From assembly GCA_021613535.1 (NCBI GenBank), contig CP075492.1, forward strand, positions 17,484,001 to 17,548,000: a stretch of DNA of 64,000 nucleotides, read 5' to 3'. The DNA is from Adineta vaga (Eukaryota; Rotifera). A model generated the notes under the pieces. It was not told where the DNA came from. It saw nothing but the letters and a program-made list of their open reading frames with translations, and searched no databases. Below are positions 46,533 to 59,038 of this stretch, one piece after another. The first letter of the stretch is position 1. Each line of letters starts with the position of its first letter. The translations under genes were made by a program, and so were the position numbers.

Positions 46533-49500
46533 TTAATGTAAAATATTACGACAACTTGTTAATAATATTTTAGTTATTTTGACAAGATAAGGTACAATAA
46601 AATGAATTGCAAGTGATAAACCGGCATATACACTAAGAAATGTTGTTAATATTTCCAATAAATTAAATCGTTGATAATATACATATGTACAATATCTTGG
46701 TAGACAATTATTAAAATATCTTTCATAAGAAATACTGCGAGTCCACGATTCGATAAATAGTTCATATGTCATGTTCTCGATAGTGCTATTAACAGAAAAT
46801 CGTGTTTTTGTTCGATTCAATACAGAAAAGGTCTTCGGTAGGGACGGAGGTCCTTTATCTATGTCATCTCGAATAATACGAACACATGATGTTGAATAAA
46901 AACGTGATAAAGATGACAAGAGTGTTGTTTCAAGCTGATCACAACCAGTTACTATACCACTAATAATATGTGCGCTGTTCTGAAGGAAAGCCTGTCGTGG
47001 TCTGGTACATTTTCGCATTGTAATACATGAACAATTTGTATTCTTTTGTGACTTGTAAATAGTTGAAGGTACACTATAAAAAGTAGCATTGTTTCCTTTA
47101 CCTTCATTAGATGCATGTAAATTCCAAGTTTGTGAAGATACACGTAGTAAAGAATTTCCTTGTGTAATAGAACGAACAAGATTTAGAAGTTGGGCAAAAT
47201 CAGTTTTAGTTTTTCTTTCAAATTGATTTAATGTTTCATCAATTTCGATCATAAATGGATTGCGAGATAATAATTGATTGGTGAACATGGTCGACGTAAT
47301 AAATATATTATTACTGTTTTCAGTATGAGTCTTTACTAATGAACAAAGTTTATCGAAAGATTCATAAAAAGGTTCAAACCACAACGAAAATCTTTCTCGA
47401 CCATCATTGCTGATTGCACCAAACGACATTCCTACAAATAAAAATATTGTAATGATCTAAATATAGTTTATCGTTTTTATCGAACTATATTGTTATATTA
47501 TAGTGGGCACGTCAATTATTTCAATACATTCGCACGCTAGTTTTAGTTCAAAGTCTAGCTCTCTTTCATGAATTTTATCATTACGTTTAGACTGCAAACG
47601 TTTTACTTACCTGCAGCTGTCATGGAATATAATCTTTTAAAATTACATGCTTCATGATACGATGTTACTTGTAGTTCAGTAATAAATTCATTATAAGGAA
47701 TAGTAACATGTGTACATGGACAATTAAGATTATCAGAATAACGACTTAATAATTGCTCATAATCATCTATCGATGGTGAATAATGTGTCTTGCTAATACG
47801 ATGTTCGATGAAAGCCGTACGAAAGAGTATAATACCAAGAACTATTATGTATAGAAAAAGATAAATACGAGTGTAAATCTTTCGTTGATGTAAATTTTCT
47901 TCATCAGTTATTTCTGTTTGATAAACATTGAGATTTCGAATTTTTTGATAAAAACTATGCAGAAAATGTATCGAACGATTTTGGATTGTACTTGATCCTA
48001 GAAAGCATCATCATTAAATCAACATAAGTTAGATCTATTAGTTTGTTTTTTTTACCTTGTCGAGTGTTTCGATTTTTCCATCGACCAAAAAGAATGATCA
48101 AGATTTTACCCAAAAGTGGGACAAGTAGCTGAAGACCTTGATTAAGACCACTACATGTTGAAATAATTAAAAACAATATGACAATATAATTACGACATTG
48201 AACAATTGTATATGAACAAAAGCTAGGTGCACATTTATTATAAAACCTATCGAAATAGATATCATTGTTGGTAATATTTTCGAGTAGCATTTCATCAAGT
48301 AAAGTTTCTGTGTTTAGGTTTTGAAATCGAGTCCATATAGATGCATTAAGAGGTTTAATAGTTGGCACAGGTCGATCATGAATAACTTCTAGATAAGTTT
48401 CTTGAATAGGTTTTACATAAACAGGATTGTACCACCAGTGTGTCGTTGAAGGAAGAAAACTACGTAAAGATGAACAACTAAAATATAACACTTCAAGATA
48501 TAAATAAATTCTATCAACATATCCATCTGATGTATTTGAATATAACTCAGGAGTTGCTATGCATGAATCTGCAAAGGATCCACAACTACAGCTTGATTTA
48601 ACAAAGATACTGCTATCAGGATATGCGTCAATATCTTGTATTTGGTAAATTCAACAGTTATTTGCCTTGAGTTATCTACAGTTAAAATCACATTAGTATT
48701 TTGTCCGTGAAAGTAAAAACTAGTCGTAAAAATAAGATAGAGAGCAGTTAAAGTGTGTACAAAAGCGTTGCGTGTTGAACGAATGAATGAATCCATCATA
48801 GCTTTCGACTGTTGCATGAAACGTGATGATGGAGGTACACGATCAATGATAAATTCAGTATTCAGAAAAACATCTAGTGCATCTACAATGTTCATTTCGA
48901 CTAATTCACAAAAAGTAGATAAAAGTTGAAAATAAGAAACACCAATTCGACGAAAATCGCCTCCAAATCCACTCGTGTACGGTAGTGATAGATGAGCTGG
49001 ATCAAACGCTATTATATAATTCAACCATTCGCGTGAGACAAAGTCACTTGAACAAACTTGATGTAATAGAAATGTTACGTTAAGAAAAGTTTTGTAAGGA
49101 ACAAATATTTGTGAACAAGGACAATATAATGCTTCACCATGTTCACTATATAATTCTTCATAAGTACTGAGGGAAGGATGTGGAACTGTAATTATTTGAG
49201 GTTCTTCAACAATAATGTGATAAAATCCAATAGCGATTGATGAAAAAATAATGAGTAAAATAAAGACTCGTGTCATAAGTTGTTGACGAGAAATATCGAT
49301 AGGTGAACATTGTCTTTTTTTTTCAAAAAAATTCAAAGAAAAAAATGATGTACATAAGCGATCTAACAACATTCGACAGTAATTTCGTGTACCTTTAATT
49401 AACAATGAAACAATGAATAAGATCGCATGACATACAAATCTAACTTACTTCGATTTTGCTTTGATAAAGCTGAATCTATTATATTTTCTTCTGGTAATAT

Positions 49501-50675
49501 TCGATTTTTTCGACGTAAGATAAATTTTGCAATAAAAGGAACAATGAATCGTAAAATGAATGACAATATTCCAATAACACCAGTAACAGTTGTGAAAATA
49601 AAAAAGACATCAAAACGATGTGAATATGAATAGGAACACAAAGCACTATTGCATTCAGTAAAATATAAATCAAATCGATTGATAAGCGTTGTTTCATCAA
49701 TCATTAATTCATTCCAAATCGATTGTATTGTTGAATTGATCGAGAAATATTTATTTAAGTTATTCGCTAATGGTTGAATTGTTTTTGTTAATTGTCCATG
49801 TAAAAGTGAAATACATGATTGATTATAATAACATTCAAGTGTTGATGCTAATGTTCCATCAACAATTAAACAATCGATGATTATTCCTGGAATTGTTATT
49901 AAATGACTTGAATTATCGAATATTGTTGCAGGACGTGGACAACCGTGAGTATTCAAACAAGTACAATTATCAAATTTTCGAGCTGTCATTCTTGGAGGTT
50001 CTGATGTTCCTAAATGCTCTGGTGGATAACGTAAATAATAATTTGTTTGTAGAGCAGATACAACATGATTTGCTTTTGTTATACTCTGAAGAGCATATAA
50101 ATTACGGATTAATGTTGTTTTTGAGTGAATAATTTGATTTCGTAAACCTTCTTCGATTTGTTTTTGAATAATTTCTTCTGAAACTAATGTCGGAGTAATA
50201 ATACGTGTTGATCGAAAACTTTCAAAAACATTATTCCAACTTATATTACTTGTCATACATAAATTAGAAATAGTTTGCCAAAAAAAACTAAGAAAAATAC
50301 GAAAATCATTGATTGATTCAGATGAACTGTTTTGATTCATAAATAATCTGTCAAGCCATATTTGTTTAATGAATTCATGTGAACAAATTTGATGAAATTT
50401 AACTTGAGGAGTAACGAATTTATCGTAACTAATAGCAAATTTTGAACATGGACAATTGAGAGTTGTTGGATAATGATGATTTAATTGTGAAAATCTTTTA
50501 TATGAAGGATTATATTCAACTTTTTCAACAGTTCTCACGATATACATAAAATAATCAAATACATACGAGTAGAAAGACGTTCTTCTTCTAAACTTTGTTC
50601 ATTACTTGAAGATTTTTTAAAAAGATTCAAATTGAGTAATGATTGCCATAAACGATTCACTAAATTGCGAACCAT
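46533..50675 (-). CDS. Three-module transmembrane protein (or three fused paralogues), with frame breaks
   Basis: Three homologous modules follow each other and are linked by introns in correct phase: A 50675-49449, B 49392-48056, C 47997-47611 plus 47431-46533. Each has a basic cytoplasmic start, a first membrane helix after a TR(I/M/V)(Y/F) motif, an ectodomain starting (L/Y)NCPC or LYCPC, a CxC core, then C(S/T)Y and a second helix ending PxxxKI/F. Splices CGA A|GT (A to B) and CAA G|GA (B to C) would make one protein with six helices. Two breaks exist: a stop in module A's first helix (near 50548), with part of the helix missing, and a frame change in module B near 48640. So it is decayed or has unusual splicing. 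Family unknown to me; membrane receptor- or channel-like. Confidence 0.55.
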
Positions 50676-50699
50676 TTTACTTATAGTGTTAAAAAGATT

Positions 50700-51400
50700 T
50701 CTGCTGGATTCAAATATGAACTTTATTTTTTATGAAAAGATGATCGATAAGAAGAATGAATATTTTTTCCAGAATAAACGATTTATGACAGCTTTGTCTA
50801 CGTGATTTTTCTGTCTTTTTCTTTTTTGTTCATATATCTCTGTCAAGGCTTTTGAATATTCCAGTTGCAGATGATAAGTTAGAATTTGTTAAGTAAAATC
50901 TCATATATTTTATTTCTGAGATATGTCTTTCCATGTATTAATATGAATCCATCAAAAATAATTAGATTTATGTTTTCAAACATATTTTAATTAGCAAAAT
51001 TTTTAACTAATCTTTTGTTGAATTTCATTGTACTTCTTGAAACATAAATTACAGAATAGATGATTGACGATAGTGATATAATAAAATATTTAAGATTCCT
51101 TTGGTATTTATTTTTGTTCAGTTGATAGATGTATAATAAGCGAATTTGTCATAAATGAATCGATATAAATGAAAGAAAGAAAACGAATGTCTTAGAAGTG
51201 CATCTTGAGGCTGTGGATGATAGAAAACATGTATCACAAAATAAACGTTCCTGATAATAAAAATTTTGAATAATATGAGACAAAATGCAGAAATTAATTA
51301 AAATCGATTTTTGTATAATTCTTTCTTTTATAACTGTAATTGTATTTTAATCTCTTCATCAACAATAAAAATATATTAATCCCTTAAATGCTAAGGTTTT
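50700..51400. other. Divergent intergenic region
   Basis: Between the minus-strand module gene and the plus-strand BPL_N-like gene; promoters of both probably lie here. A partial CTTGAGGCTGTGGATGA at about 51204 could be a reversed hairpin relic. Confidence 0.3.
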
Positions 51401-51448
51401 TGTTGAAAAATCATGACAATAAAAGAACATTTCGATATTTTTGAGACG

Positions 51449-52183
51449 ATGATGATGATGAATCAATGGATTTTATTTTATCTTTTTTTCTCAATGAATT
51501 TATATCAATTGGTTAATTGCAAAAAACCAATTGCATTGATCTATCGAGGTCCTGCTACTTGTAAAGGTTGTTCAGAATCTGTTGGAGAACTTCTACAAGA
51601 TAAATATAAAATTATTTATGCTGGACCAAAAGAAAAAGTCGATGTTGATGCAACATCCTTATCGACAGCAAAATTGTATGTTCAACCTGGTGGTGGTGAT
51701 CTTGATGTAGCTTGGCCACATGTTCGTCAATATGCATCATCAATTCGTAAATATGTGAAGAAAGGTGGAAGATATCTTGGTATTTGTCTTGGTGGTTATT
51801 TAGCTGGAACTAAACCAGGCTATGATCTTCTACCAGGTTCTGGACAAACAGATCAATATATAACGTCAAAAGGTGCTGTCGTTACTTCTGAAATTGATAC
51901 TGTTGTTCCACTTATTTGGCGAGGAAAATTACGACATGTATATTTTCAAGATGGAGCTCGTTTTGATCTTGATAAAAAAGCAGCACCAACTAAAGTTTTA
52001 GCAACATATACAAATGGAAAAATTGCTGCTGCAGTACAAGACGTTGATCAAGGACGTGTAGGTATGGTTGGACCACATCCTGAAGCTGATCAAGAATGGT
52101 TTGATATGTATAAACTCAAAAATCCTGATGGCAAAATGAGTTTTGATCTTTTTTATGATCTTGTCGACACATTAATGAGTTAA
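51449..52183 (+). CDS. Secreted BPL_N/class I glutamine-amidotransferase-like protein
   Basis: The frame opens at 51413, but Met codons at 51449 place a clean signal peptide (QWILFYLFFSMNLYQLVNC) at the N-terminus, so I prefer that start (244 residues). The mature part resembles the N-terminal domain of biotin-protein ligase (BPL_N), a class I GATase-like fold: ALIYRGPATCKGCSES, then VQPGGGDLD, the nucleophile elbow LGICLGGYLAG, and VGPHPEADQEW. Cys and His of the triad are present. Stand-alone secreted BPL_N proteins are known from fungi and bacteria. The intronless gene and this distribution suggest horizontal transfer (inference). Substrate unknown. Confidence 0.7.
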   Translation: MMMMNQWILFYLFFSMNLYQLVNCKKPIALIYRGPATCKGCSESVGELLQDKYKIIYAGPKEKVDVDATSLSTAKLYVQPGGGDLDVAWPHVRQYASSIRKYVKKGGRYLGICLGGYLAGTKPGYDLLPGSGQTDQYITSKGAVVTSEIDTVVPLIWRGKLRHVYFQDGARFDLDKKAAPTKVLATYTNGKIAAAVQDVDQGRVGMVGPHPEADQEWFDMYKLKNPDGKMSFDLFYDLVDTLMS

Positions 52184-52282
52184 AAATAGAACAAGATTTA
52201 AATCAATAAAAGGTTCTGAATTGATAATTATCAGATGAGATAAATGAATTCTTCCAGAATGAGACTCATGTGTCAATATGTT

Positions 52283-52303
52283 AGCCACACTCACACCCAT
52301 CAG
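52283..52303. repeat. Telomere-like half element
   Basis: GCCACACTCACACCCATCAGG, a C-rich arm without partner, in the gap after the BPL_N-like gene. Confidence 0.4.
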
Positions 52304-52440
52304 GCAATGAGATTTCTATCACTATGAAGCAAAACGAACGTTTTTTTCCCTCTGTTCTCTTTCATCTTATACAGCCACGTGTTCTTATCTTATCGATGTA
52401 TGCGTAAGAATGCTATGATTTATTTTACATATTCTATCAA

Positions 52441-53472
52441 GAACAACGCATTACAATCAATGAGAATTATAATGAAGATTCTCATCCACAGATGGTTGCA
52501 GTAAATTCTATAATAAAATATATTCATGAAGCAATCAATGTTCTTCATATTAAGAATTCATCACCTCCTTACATCATTAGTGATTTTGGTTCTGCTCTTG
52601 GACGTAATTCAATCTATGTTATTAAAACAACTATTAAATATTTAAAAGAAACCAATAAAATAAAAGATGAAAATGAAATTCTTATTATTCACAATGATTT
52701 ACCTACAAATGATTGGTAAACACTTTTTCATCTTATCAATAGTGATCAATCGTATTATGGTATAGCAAATGGTCGATCTTTCTATGAATCATGTCTTTCA
52801 TCCAATTCACTTCTAATTGGTTATTCATCTACTTCACTTCATTGGCTTTCACATAAACCATGTAATATTTCAAATCATTGTGCATCTCTATTTGCTCAAG
52901 GTGATGAATTGAAAGCATTTCAAGAACAAGCTCGTCTTGATTTCAATCATTTTCTTGAATATCGATCTAATGAATTGATTTCAGGTGGTGTCCTTATTTT
53001 ATTAATTCCATGTGTCGATGATCATGGTTCCAATGGTTTCGATATTTTGAGAGAAATTCTTTATAAATGTGCTCAACTTTGTCTTACTGCACAAGAATTA
53101 CTTGAATATACTTTTCCAATCCATGCTCGTTCATATGCTGAATGTGTGGATATACAACTCTTTGATCGTTTTTCTTTCGAATTAATTAAATCAGAATTTA
53201 ACTCAGTTCAAATGCCTTTTATTCAACAATGGCAAAATAAAGAAATAACACAAGATGAATTTATCAAATTGATAGTATCCTATGTTCGAAGTTGGTCGGA
53301 ATCAATTCTTAAACAAACACTAATGACAAGTAATCGATCAAGAGAAGAAATTGAACAAATACAAAGTCAATTTTGGTCATTGTATAGCGATGAACTACGA
53401 AAAGAATTTAATCAATTATTAGATATGCATATGAATTTTACTTATTTAATTTTAAAGAAAAAAAATGATTAA
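52441..53472 (+). pseudogene. SABATH-type carboxyl methyltransferase with nonsense codon
   Basis: Reads ENYNEDSHPQMVAVNSI, then the SAM-binding strand YIISDFGSALGRNS, ILIIHNDLPTNDW, a TAA at 52717, then in the same frame TLFHLINSD..., SLLIGYSSTSLHWLS, and GGVLILLIPC (about 52985). This order matches the plant and protist SABATH family that methylates carboxyl groups of small molecules such as salicylate and jasmonate. The stop takes the place of a single residue in an otherwise continuous frame of about 340 codons. The 5' end is unclear: the frame is open only from about 52408 and no good ATG precedes the first conserved motif. Decay is recent if the base is correct; horizontal origin is plausible. 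Confidence 0.65.
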
Positions 53473-53564
53473 ATGCGAAATTTCCTATAGATTGTCTCAA
53501 CTTTCTGTTTTGCCATTTTGACAAAGAACAATAAATACAACAATATAATTTTCGAACACATTTA

Positions 53565-53754
53565 CAGTACTATCATCACGCGTATCTTTGGAGATTCGAA
53601 GTGGGTGGTCGAGGATTGAATGTATATGGTTGTAATTCAAACGGTGGAGGTGCAATAGAGTTATACGATTCGATTAATTCTGATTCTCAAAAAATGGAAA
53701 ATAGAATGGACTGGATCAGTTTATTGAAATCAAAAGTACATAAAGATCTTTGAG
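53565..53754 (+). pseudogene. Short coding-like remnant
   Basis: A 60-codon frame reads FEVGGRGLNVYGCNSNGGG and ends MDWISLLKSKVHKDL before a stop at about 53752. It has coding-like composition but no start and no family match. Possibly the last exon of a lost gene. Confidence 0.2.
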
Positions 53755-53759
53755 AGTGG

Positions 53760-54380
53760 GTGACTACATGAAGATTCATCTACTTTTTTGTAAAGGTTGT
53801 TTGTTTCGATTTTTCTTCGCTTCTCAAGGTCAGTATGCTCTCGAAAACATTTTTGGTTGAAAAAATTGAACCATTTCTATCAAAAACCTCAAGTTCTGGA
53901 TCGCCGTCTAGAAAAGCAGTTCTATATAGTCAGATATAGAGAATATGTCGGGAAAAGCCTAGAAATTGTCAAAAACGACATTTCATAATTTTCTTTTGCT
54001 GACCAACATGGAAACAGTCTAGAAGTACCTTGTCTCTTTGGACTTTTCCCCCTAATCATTTTAGTTCTAATAAGCATTTCGATTGAGTTGGAAGAAATTA
54101 GAAAGAAGCACATCATAACACATAAATAACTCTGAATTCTGTGTTTTTGTTTGACTTCTTACTCGCAAACATTCGAAAGAAGAGATTTTTCTTCTGTCGC
54201 TTCAATCTTTTCTGTACTCTTTGGGTTTTTTCCCATTCTATACAATGAATTAGTTGTAACAAAGAAAAAAAAAATCGTAAAAATATATTTATTCACGTAC
54301 GGTTGATATTCATTTTTTATTTGCGTGAACGCTTTCAGTTTCATCGTAGTTAAATGTCGATAACAGAAATTTTTACTTAG
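53760..54380. other. Intergenic stretch
   Basis: Only short ORFs without motifs; a GTGGGTGACTACATGAAGAT patch at 53756 may be a worn telomere-like arm. Confidence 0.3.
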
Positions 54381-54381
54381 A

Positions 54382-54906
54382 ATGAACAATCAACCTACCT
54401 CTGATTCGACAACAGATTCTGTTCTGCAACCTCTTCAACCCGTGCATCATCATAAGTTGGATGAAGAAGAACAAGATCCTTTAACACAGAGCAGTTCTAA
54501 CTATAATAAATGGCATATCTTGTTTGTGAGCTTTGCCATATACATGGCATCTCTTGGTCTCACTCTTTTCATTATTTCTACTCATATCCAATATGAATCT
54601 GATATAAATTGGCTACATCGTATTGGTGCAGTTCTGTTAAGTTTTTGTGCGTTGGTTTATATTGGCTCCGCAGGGCTAGCCTTCTACATACGTAGTTCAT
54701 CTACTATACCGCTATATCTAACCGGTTGCGTTGCAGGAACAACCATGATTAAAATTTTAGTTTTTGGAATCGCCAAAGGTGCTATATCACAACACCTGAG
54801 ATACAATGTCGCAATTGGTATATTAGCAGGACTGGCTAGTTTGGCGGTTATTCTTTTATTGGTAATTGAATATTTATGGGGCCGGAAAAAAAACCTAAAA
54901 AACTGA
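54382..54906 (+). CDS. Four-helix membrane protein, hypothetical
   Basis: An intact 174-codon frame. A hydrophilic Ser/Thr/Gln- and acid-rich start of about 50 residues is followed by four hydrophobic helices (about 50-70, 82-104, 112-132, 140-162; for example GILAGLASLAVILLLVIEYL) and a basic end GRKKNLKN. This is a tetraspan layout but without the cysteines of tetraspanins or claudins. No family recognised. GC is slightly above its surroundings, as in real exons here. Confidence 0.6.
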   Translation: MNNQPTSDSTTDSVLQPLQPVHHHKLDEEEQDPLTQSSSNYNKWHILFVSFAIYMASLGLTLFIISTHIQYESDINWLHRIGAVLLSFCALVYIGSAGLAFYIRSSSTIPLYLTGCVAGTTMIKILVFGIAKGAISQHLRYNVAIGILAGLASLAVILLLVIEYLWGRKKNLKN

Positions 54907-55182
54907 GTATACATTTTTCTATTTCAACATTTGAGTGCTCCGCACATTTACTGATTCAGCACAGCTCTCGAGAAATTTCCACTAAAAACCCATACTATTA
55001 ACAATACTGAATTGTTTTGACGCACTATCGCTGGAGATTTCTTCATTGTTGTTCTGTCATTACCATAGTAGCATGTAAAAAAAGAAGAGAAAAAATTAAT
55101 AACAGTTTCTTCAATCGAATGTTTTGAATATTTATTAACGGGTGAACTTTTTCATGCATTTTACGGACTTAATTATTGATTT

Positions 55183-55231
55183 AGGGTATGGGTGTAAGTG
55201 TATCTCCTCTTCTTTCACACCCACACCCTCA
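55183..55231 (+). repeat. Telomere-like hairpin 15
   Basis: AGGGTATGGGTGTAAGTG opposes TTTCACACCCACACCCTCA across a short pyrimidine loop; plus orientation. It lies between two plus-strand genes, 115 bases before the ART-NHL start codon. Confidence 0.75.
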
Positions 55232-55345
55232 CAAATTTCTTAATTTAAAAATTTAATTTCTCTTTAGATAAAAAATATCGAAAAGATTTTCACAAGTTCA
55301 AATAAACTAATTTTTATTTCCAAATTAAAAAGAAAATCAAAAGTA

Positions 55346-57034
55346 ATGAATCGTTTTGTTGATATTGATTGTTCTTTCAAAAGACTTCCAGCTATCTATG
55401 GTTATCGAAGTGCAAAACTTGTTTCACTTGAAGAATCTTTACAACCAATTCAATTACACATTCATCAACTACCTTTATATGTCCAAGCAGCAAAAGAACG
55501 TTGTCATTTTCCATCGGAAGATGGTTTAACACGCGATGAATCTGCTTCCATCTACATTTATACAATGGAATGGGGTGAAACAAGTTTATATCGAGTTTTA
55601 AACAAAGTTTTACGTGATGAAAATCGAGATGCTTTGACAATTTGGTTTTCTTATTTGAAATTATTTGATTCTGCTTTGGACAAATTACCACCTGTTCGAG
55701 AAAATGTTTGGCGTGGTGTTTCAAATGATATTGGAAAGAATTTCTCTAAAAATCAACAATTAACATGGTGGAGTGTCAATTCTTGTTCATCTTCAGTTGA
55801 TGTGATCAAACATTTTCTTGGAGATGAAATAAATTCAACAATATTTCTCATTGAAACATCAAGTGGAAAGAAAATCTCAGGTTACACTAATCACAAACAA
55901 GAAGATGAAGTCATTTTAAAAATGGGAACTAATTTTCGTGTTCAAGGTAATGCTTTAGAACATCCAAAAGGTTCATTCCATGTTCATCTGGTGGAAATTA
56001 ATGATGAAAAAGAGCAAGAACGCACATTGACATCTGCAATGAATAATTTACTAACAAGAACAATTCTAAAAGAGAGGAGTAAGTAGAAATTCAATGAGAA
56101 TCACAACAAAATTTATTTTCTTTTTCCTTTCAAAGAATTTAAATTCAACAAATGGAAACAACATGCAACAATTGTTGCAGGAGGAAACGAAGATGGAAGG
56201 GAATTAAATCAACTCTGGAGCCCTGAAGGAATTTATATTGACAAAAAGCAAAATATTTTTGTTGCTGATCTGGGAAATGATCGAATTATTGAATGGAAAT
56301 CAAATGGAAAGAAAGGAAAAATTGTTGCAGGTGGAAATGGAAAAGGAGAAAGAATTGATCAATTGGATGGACCAATAAATGTGATTATTGATGAACAAAG
56401 TAATTCACTGATTATCGCTGATCAAGGCAACAGACGAGTGATTCGATGGTTGAATCAAAATCAACAAGAAATTATCATTGAAAATATTTCGTGTCATGGT
56501 TTTACAAAAGATAAATTTGGATTTCTTTATATTTGTGATGAACAGAAGAATGAAGTGAGAAGATGGAAAATCGGGGAAAAAGAAGGACAAATAGTTGCGG
56601 GTGGAAATGGAAAAGGAGATCAACTTAATCAATTGAATGGTCCTACTTTTATCTTTATTGATGATGAACAATCGATTTATGTTTCGGATTGTTTGAATGA
56701 GCGTGTAATGAAATGGAGAAAAGATGCAAAAGAAGGAATTGTTGTTGCTGGTGGAAATGATGAAGGAGATAGTCTCAATCAATTGTCGTGTCCTTATGGA
56801 ATAGTTGTCGATCATATAGGTCAAGTTTATGTTGCAGATTGTAATAACAATCGAATAGTGCGTTGGTGCGAAGGAAAAGAAGAAGGTGAAATTATTGTTG
56901 GTGGAAATGGAGAAGGAGAAGAATTAAATAAATTGAATTGTCCCAGTGGTTTATCATTTGATGTTGAAGGAAATCTTTATGTTGCTGATTGTTGGAATCA
57001 TCGAATCGCAAGATTTGATTTAATTTTGGAATAA
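55346..57034 (+). CDS. ADP-ribosyltransferase fused to NHL repeats
   Basis: Exons 55346-56078 and 56136-57034 join in phase (AGG A|GTAAGT ... CAAAG|AA) to give 543 residues. The first half is ART-like: WGETSLYRVLNKVLR, ENVWRGVS (Arg about 123), WWSVNSCSSS in the Ser position and EDEVILKMG in the acidic position (about 187), so the triad is divergent but traceable. The second half has six NHL-type repeats of about 45 residues (IVAGGN..G..LNQL..P.GI..D....IYVADC.N.RI..W), a beta-propeller usually used for protein or RNA binding. The exon junction separates the two domains exactly, which suggests assembly by exon joining. Confidence 0.82.
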
Positions 57035-57171
57035 AAAACGGAATACTTAAGTGTTTCGGACTTTTGGAAATCAGTCTCTTCTTTTTTTTCAGTACGCTGA
57101 GTGATTCTTTTCTATGATTAATTTAAACAAAAGATAAATAATTTATTTTCTTATTAGCTGTTCAATTTGTT

Positions 57172-59038
57172 TTACAAGAAGTGGTTGAAAATATACTTTT
57201 TGTGTTCTTCGAAGAATTCTTCCACTTCTATCATCATTTCTGGCCATGATAATTCAAATTCTGCATACATTGGTTTTAAAAACTTCATTTCTCCATTTTG
57301 TCCAAGAAATTTAAAAATATCATCTAATGCTTCAATATATTTCACTCGAACACATAATAGATACCATTTGATAACATATATCACCATTAGAAATTAATGA
57401 AGGTTGATTAGCTAATTGACGACATTGTCGTTCAAGTTCAGTTGAATAATCAACAGTTATTGGAGGTATTCCAGGTTTATATAACCATGAATTTCAATCA
57501 ACTTAATTTTTTATCTGTGGAAAATATGATTCAAAATATTGAATAAAATCATCAGTATTCAGAGATCGATAAGTAAATTTTTTCATATATGAACGAAGAA
57601 ATTGATCAAAATCAACTTCTGAACCAACAATATCATGTTCAAGGTATCAGAGAAGTGCTGCACCTTTATAATATTGTGCTAAAATAGTTTGAAATATTAG
57701 AAAGATACTATAAAACAAAACTAAATGAAATCTTACTAGAATTATAAACATCATCAGGATCGATATTTTTCAAACGATAAACTAAACATGTATATGGATT
57801 AGTTGAGCCAAAATCGATTAGAGCTGATTTTCATCCTTGCCATCGTTGAGCAGAATGAAAACATCGCGCTTCACCATTATCTTTAGCTAAAAGTCCGATT
57901 AACTTCGCTTGAATAAATTATGTGAAACCTTCATTCAACCAAAAATGTTCCCAATTTTCATTTGTTACCAGATTACCTAGAAAGCAAGATAAAGGATAAA
58001 AACAATTCAAACTTTATATTCTACCAGTCCATGAATGAGTTAATTCATGTACAATTACACTTGTCAATGATCGATCACCAACTAATCTCGCTGATGAAAT
58101 AAAATTCATACATGGGATAGTGGAAGAACAAGAAAATCATATCGTTTCCATTGATATTCACCGAGAAGTTGTTCAGCAATAGACAAAACATGTTCAGTCT
58201 CTTCAAATTCATATTTACATCGTTCACGACAACTTCCTCCACTCTATACTCGTATACGATCGCTTAAATCATACGAAACTACATGACCAACAGCAATTGC
58301 GATTAAATAAGATGGAGCAACAATTGTTTGCTCAAAATAAAATGTATTTGTATCTATATCATGTTTGGTTTCAATTGCACTCATTAACTAAATTCATGAA
58401 TATTATTGAAAAGAAGGATAATATATCGAACTTGTACCGCTATTAATGGTTTAGGACAACTAATTTTCGCTGTATATGTACTTTTCACACCAGATGTATC
58501 TTGACAAGGATATAATGATCGTGCATGAATTGCTCGACATTGACTATACATAAATGGATATTGTCGATCAGCGGTTTGTTCTTTTGACATCCATTGTAAT
58601 GCTTTTGATTGATTAGATGATGTTGAATAATAAATCAAAATAGAAATAGAAATAATGTCCATTGGAATTTGTTTCATATCGATAAATAATAAATGAGATT
58701 TAGTATTGATTTTAAATGAAAGTAATGTTATTTTATATATGATTTTTTTCTATATTTTTAATTGATAAGCATCAAGAACAAGTTTTCCATCGAGATTATG
58801 AGGTATTTCATCATTGTTTTTGATTGAGACGAACAATATCTAATTGAACATGACCATGTAGAATACGACTATCAAAATCAACATTCGAATCAAAATGTGT
58901 ATGATTCACATGAAATCGATTAAAATTTGAAATTGAATTTGGACCATAATAGAGATAAGTATGATTAGTCTATAATATAGTATTTTATAGATTGTAATTT
59001 CTATATGCAATTATAATACTCACATTCATCATCATCAT
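57172..59038 (-). pseudogene. Leukotriene-A4-hydrolase-like aminopeptidase (M1), dead
   Basis: Pieces in order on the minus strand match M1 LTA4H-type enzymes. HVNHTHFDSNVDFDSRILHG starts the N-domain. ALQWMSKEQTA, YPFMYSQCRAIHARS and YPCQDTSGVKSTYTAK follow (58384-58677), then AVGHVVSYDLSD. The zinc site HELTHSWTG and NWEHFWLNEG are intact. A C-terminal piece KYIEALDDIFKFLGQNGEMK lies at 57180-57360. The exopeptidase GxMEN motif expected before HELTH is absent; the frame jumps there. Internal stops lie near 58245 and 57920, with frame changes near 58830. Such enzymes trim peptides and, in vertebrates, make leukotriene B4. The lesions leave no doubt that the gene is dead. Confidence 0.75.
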
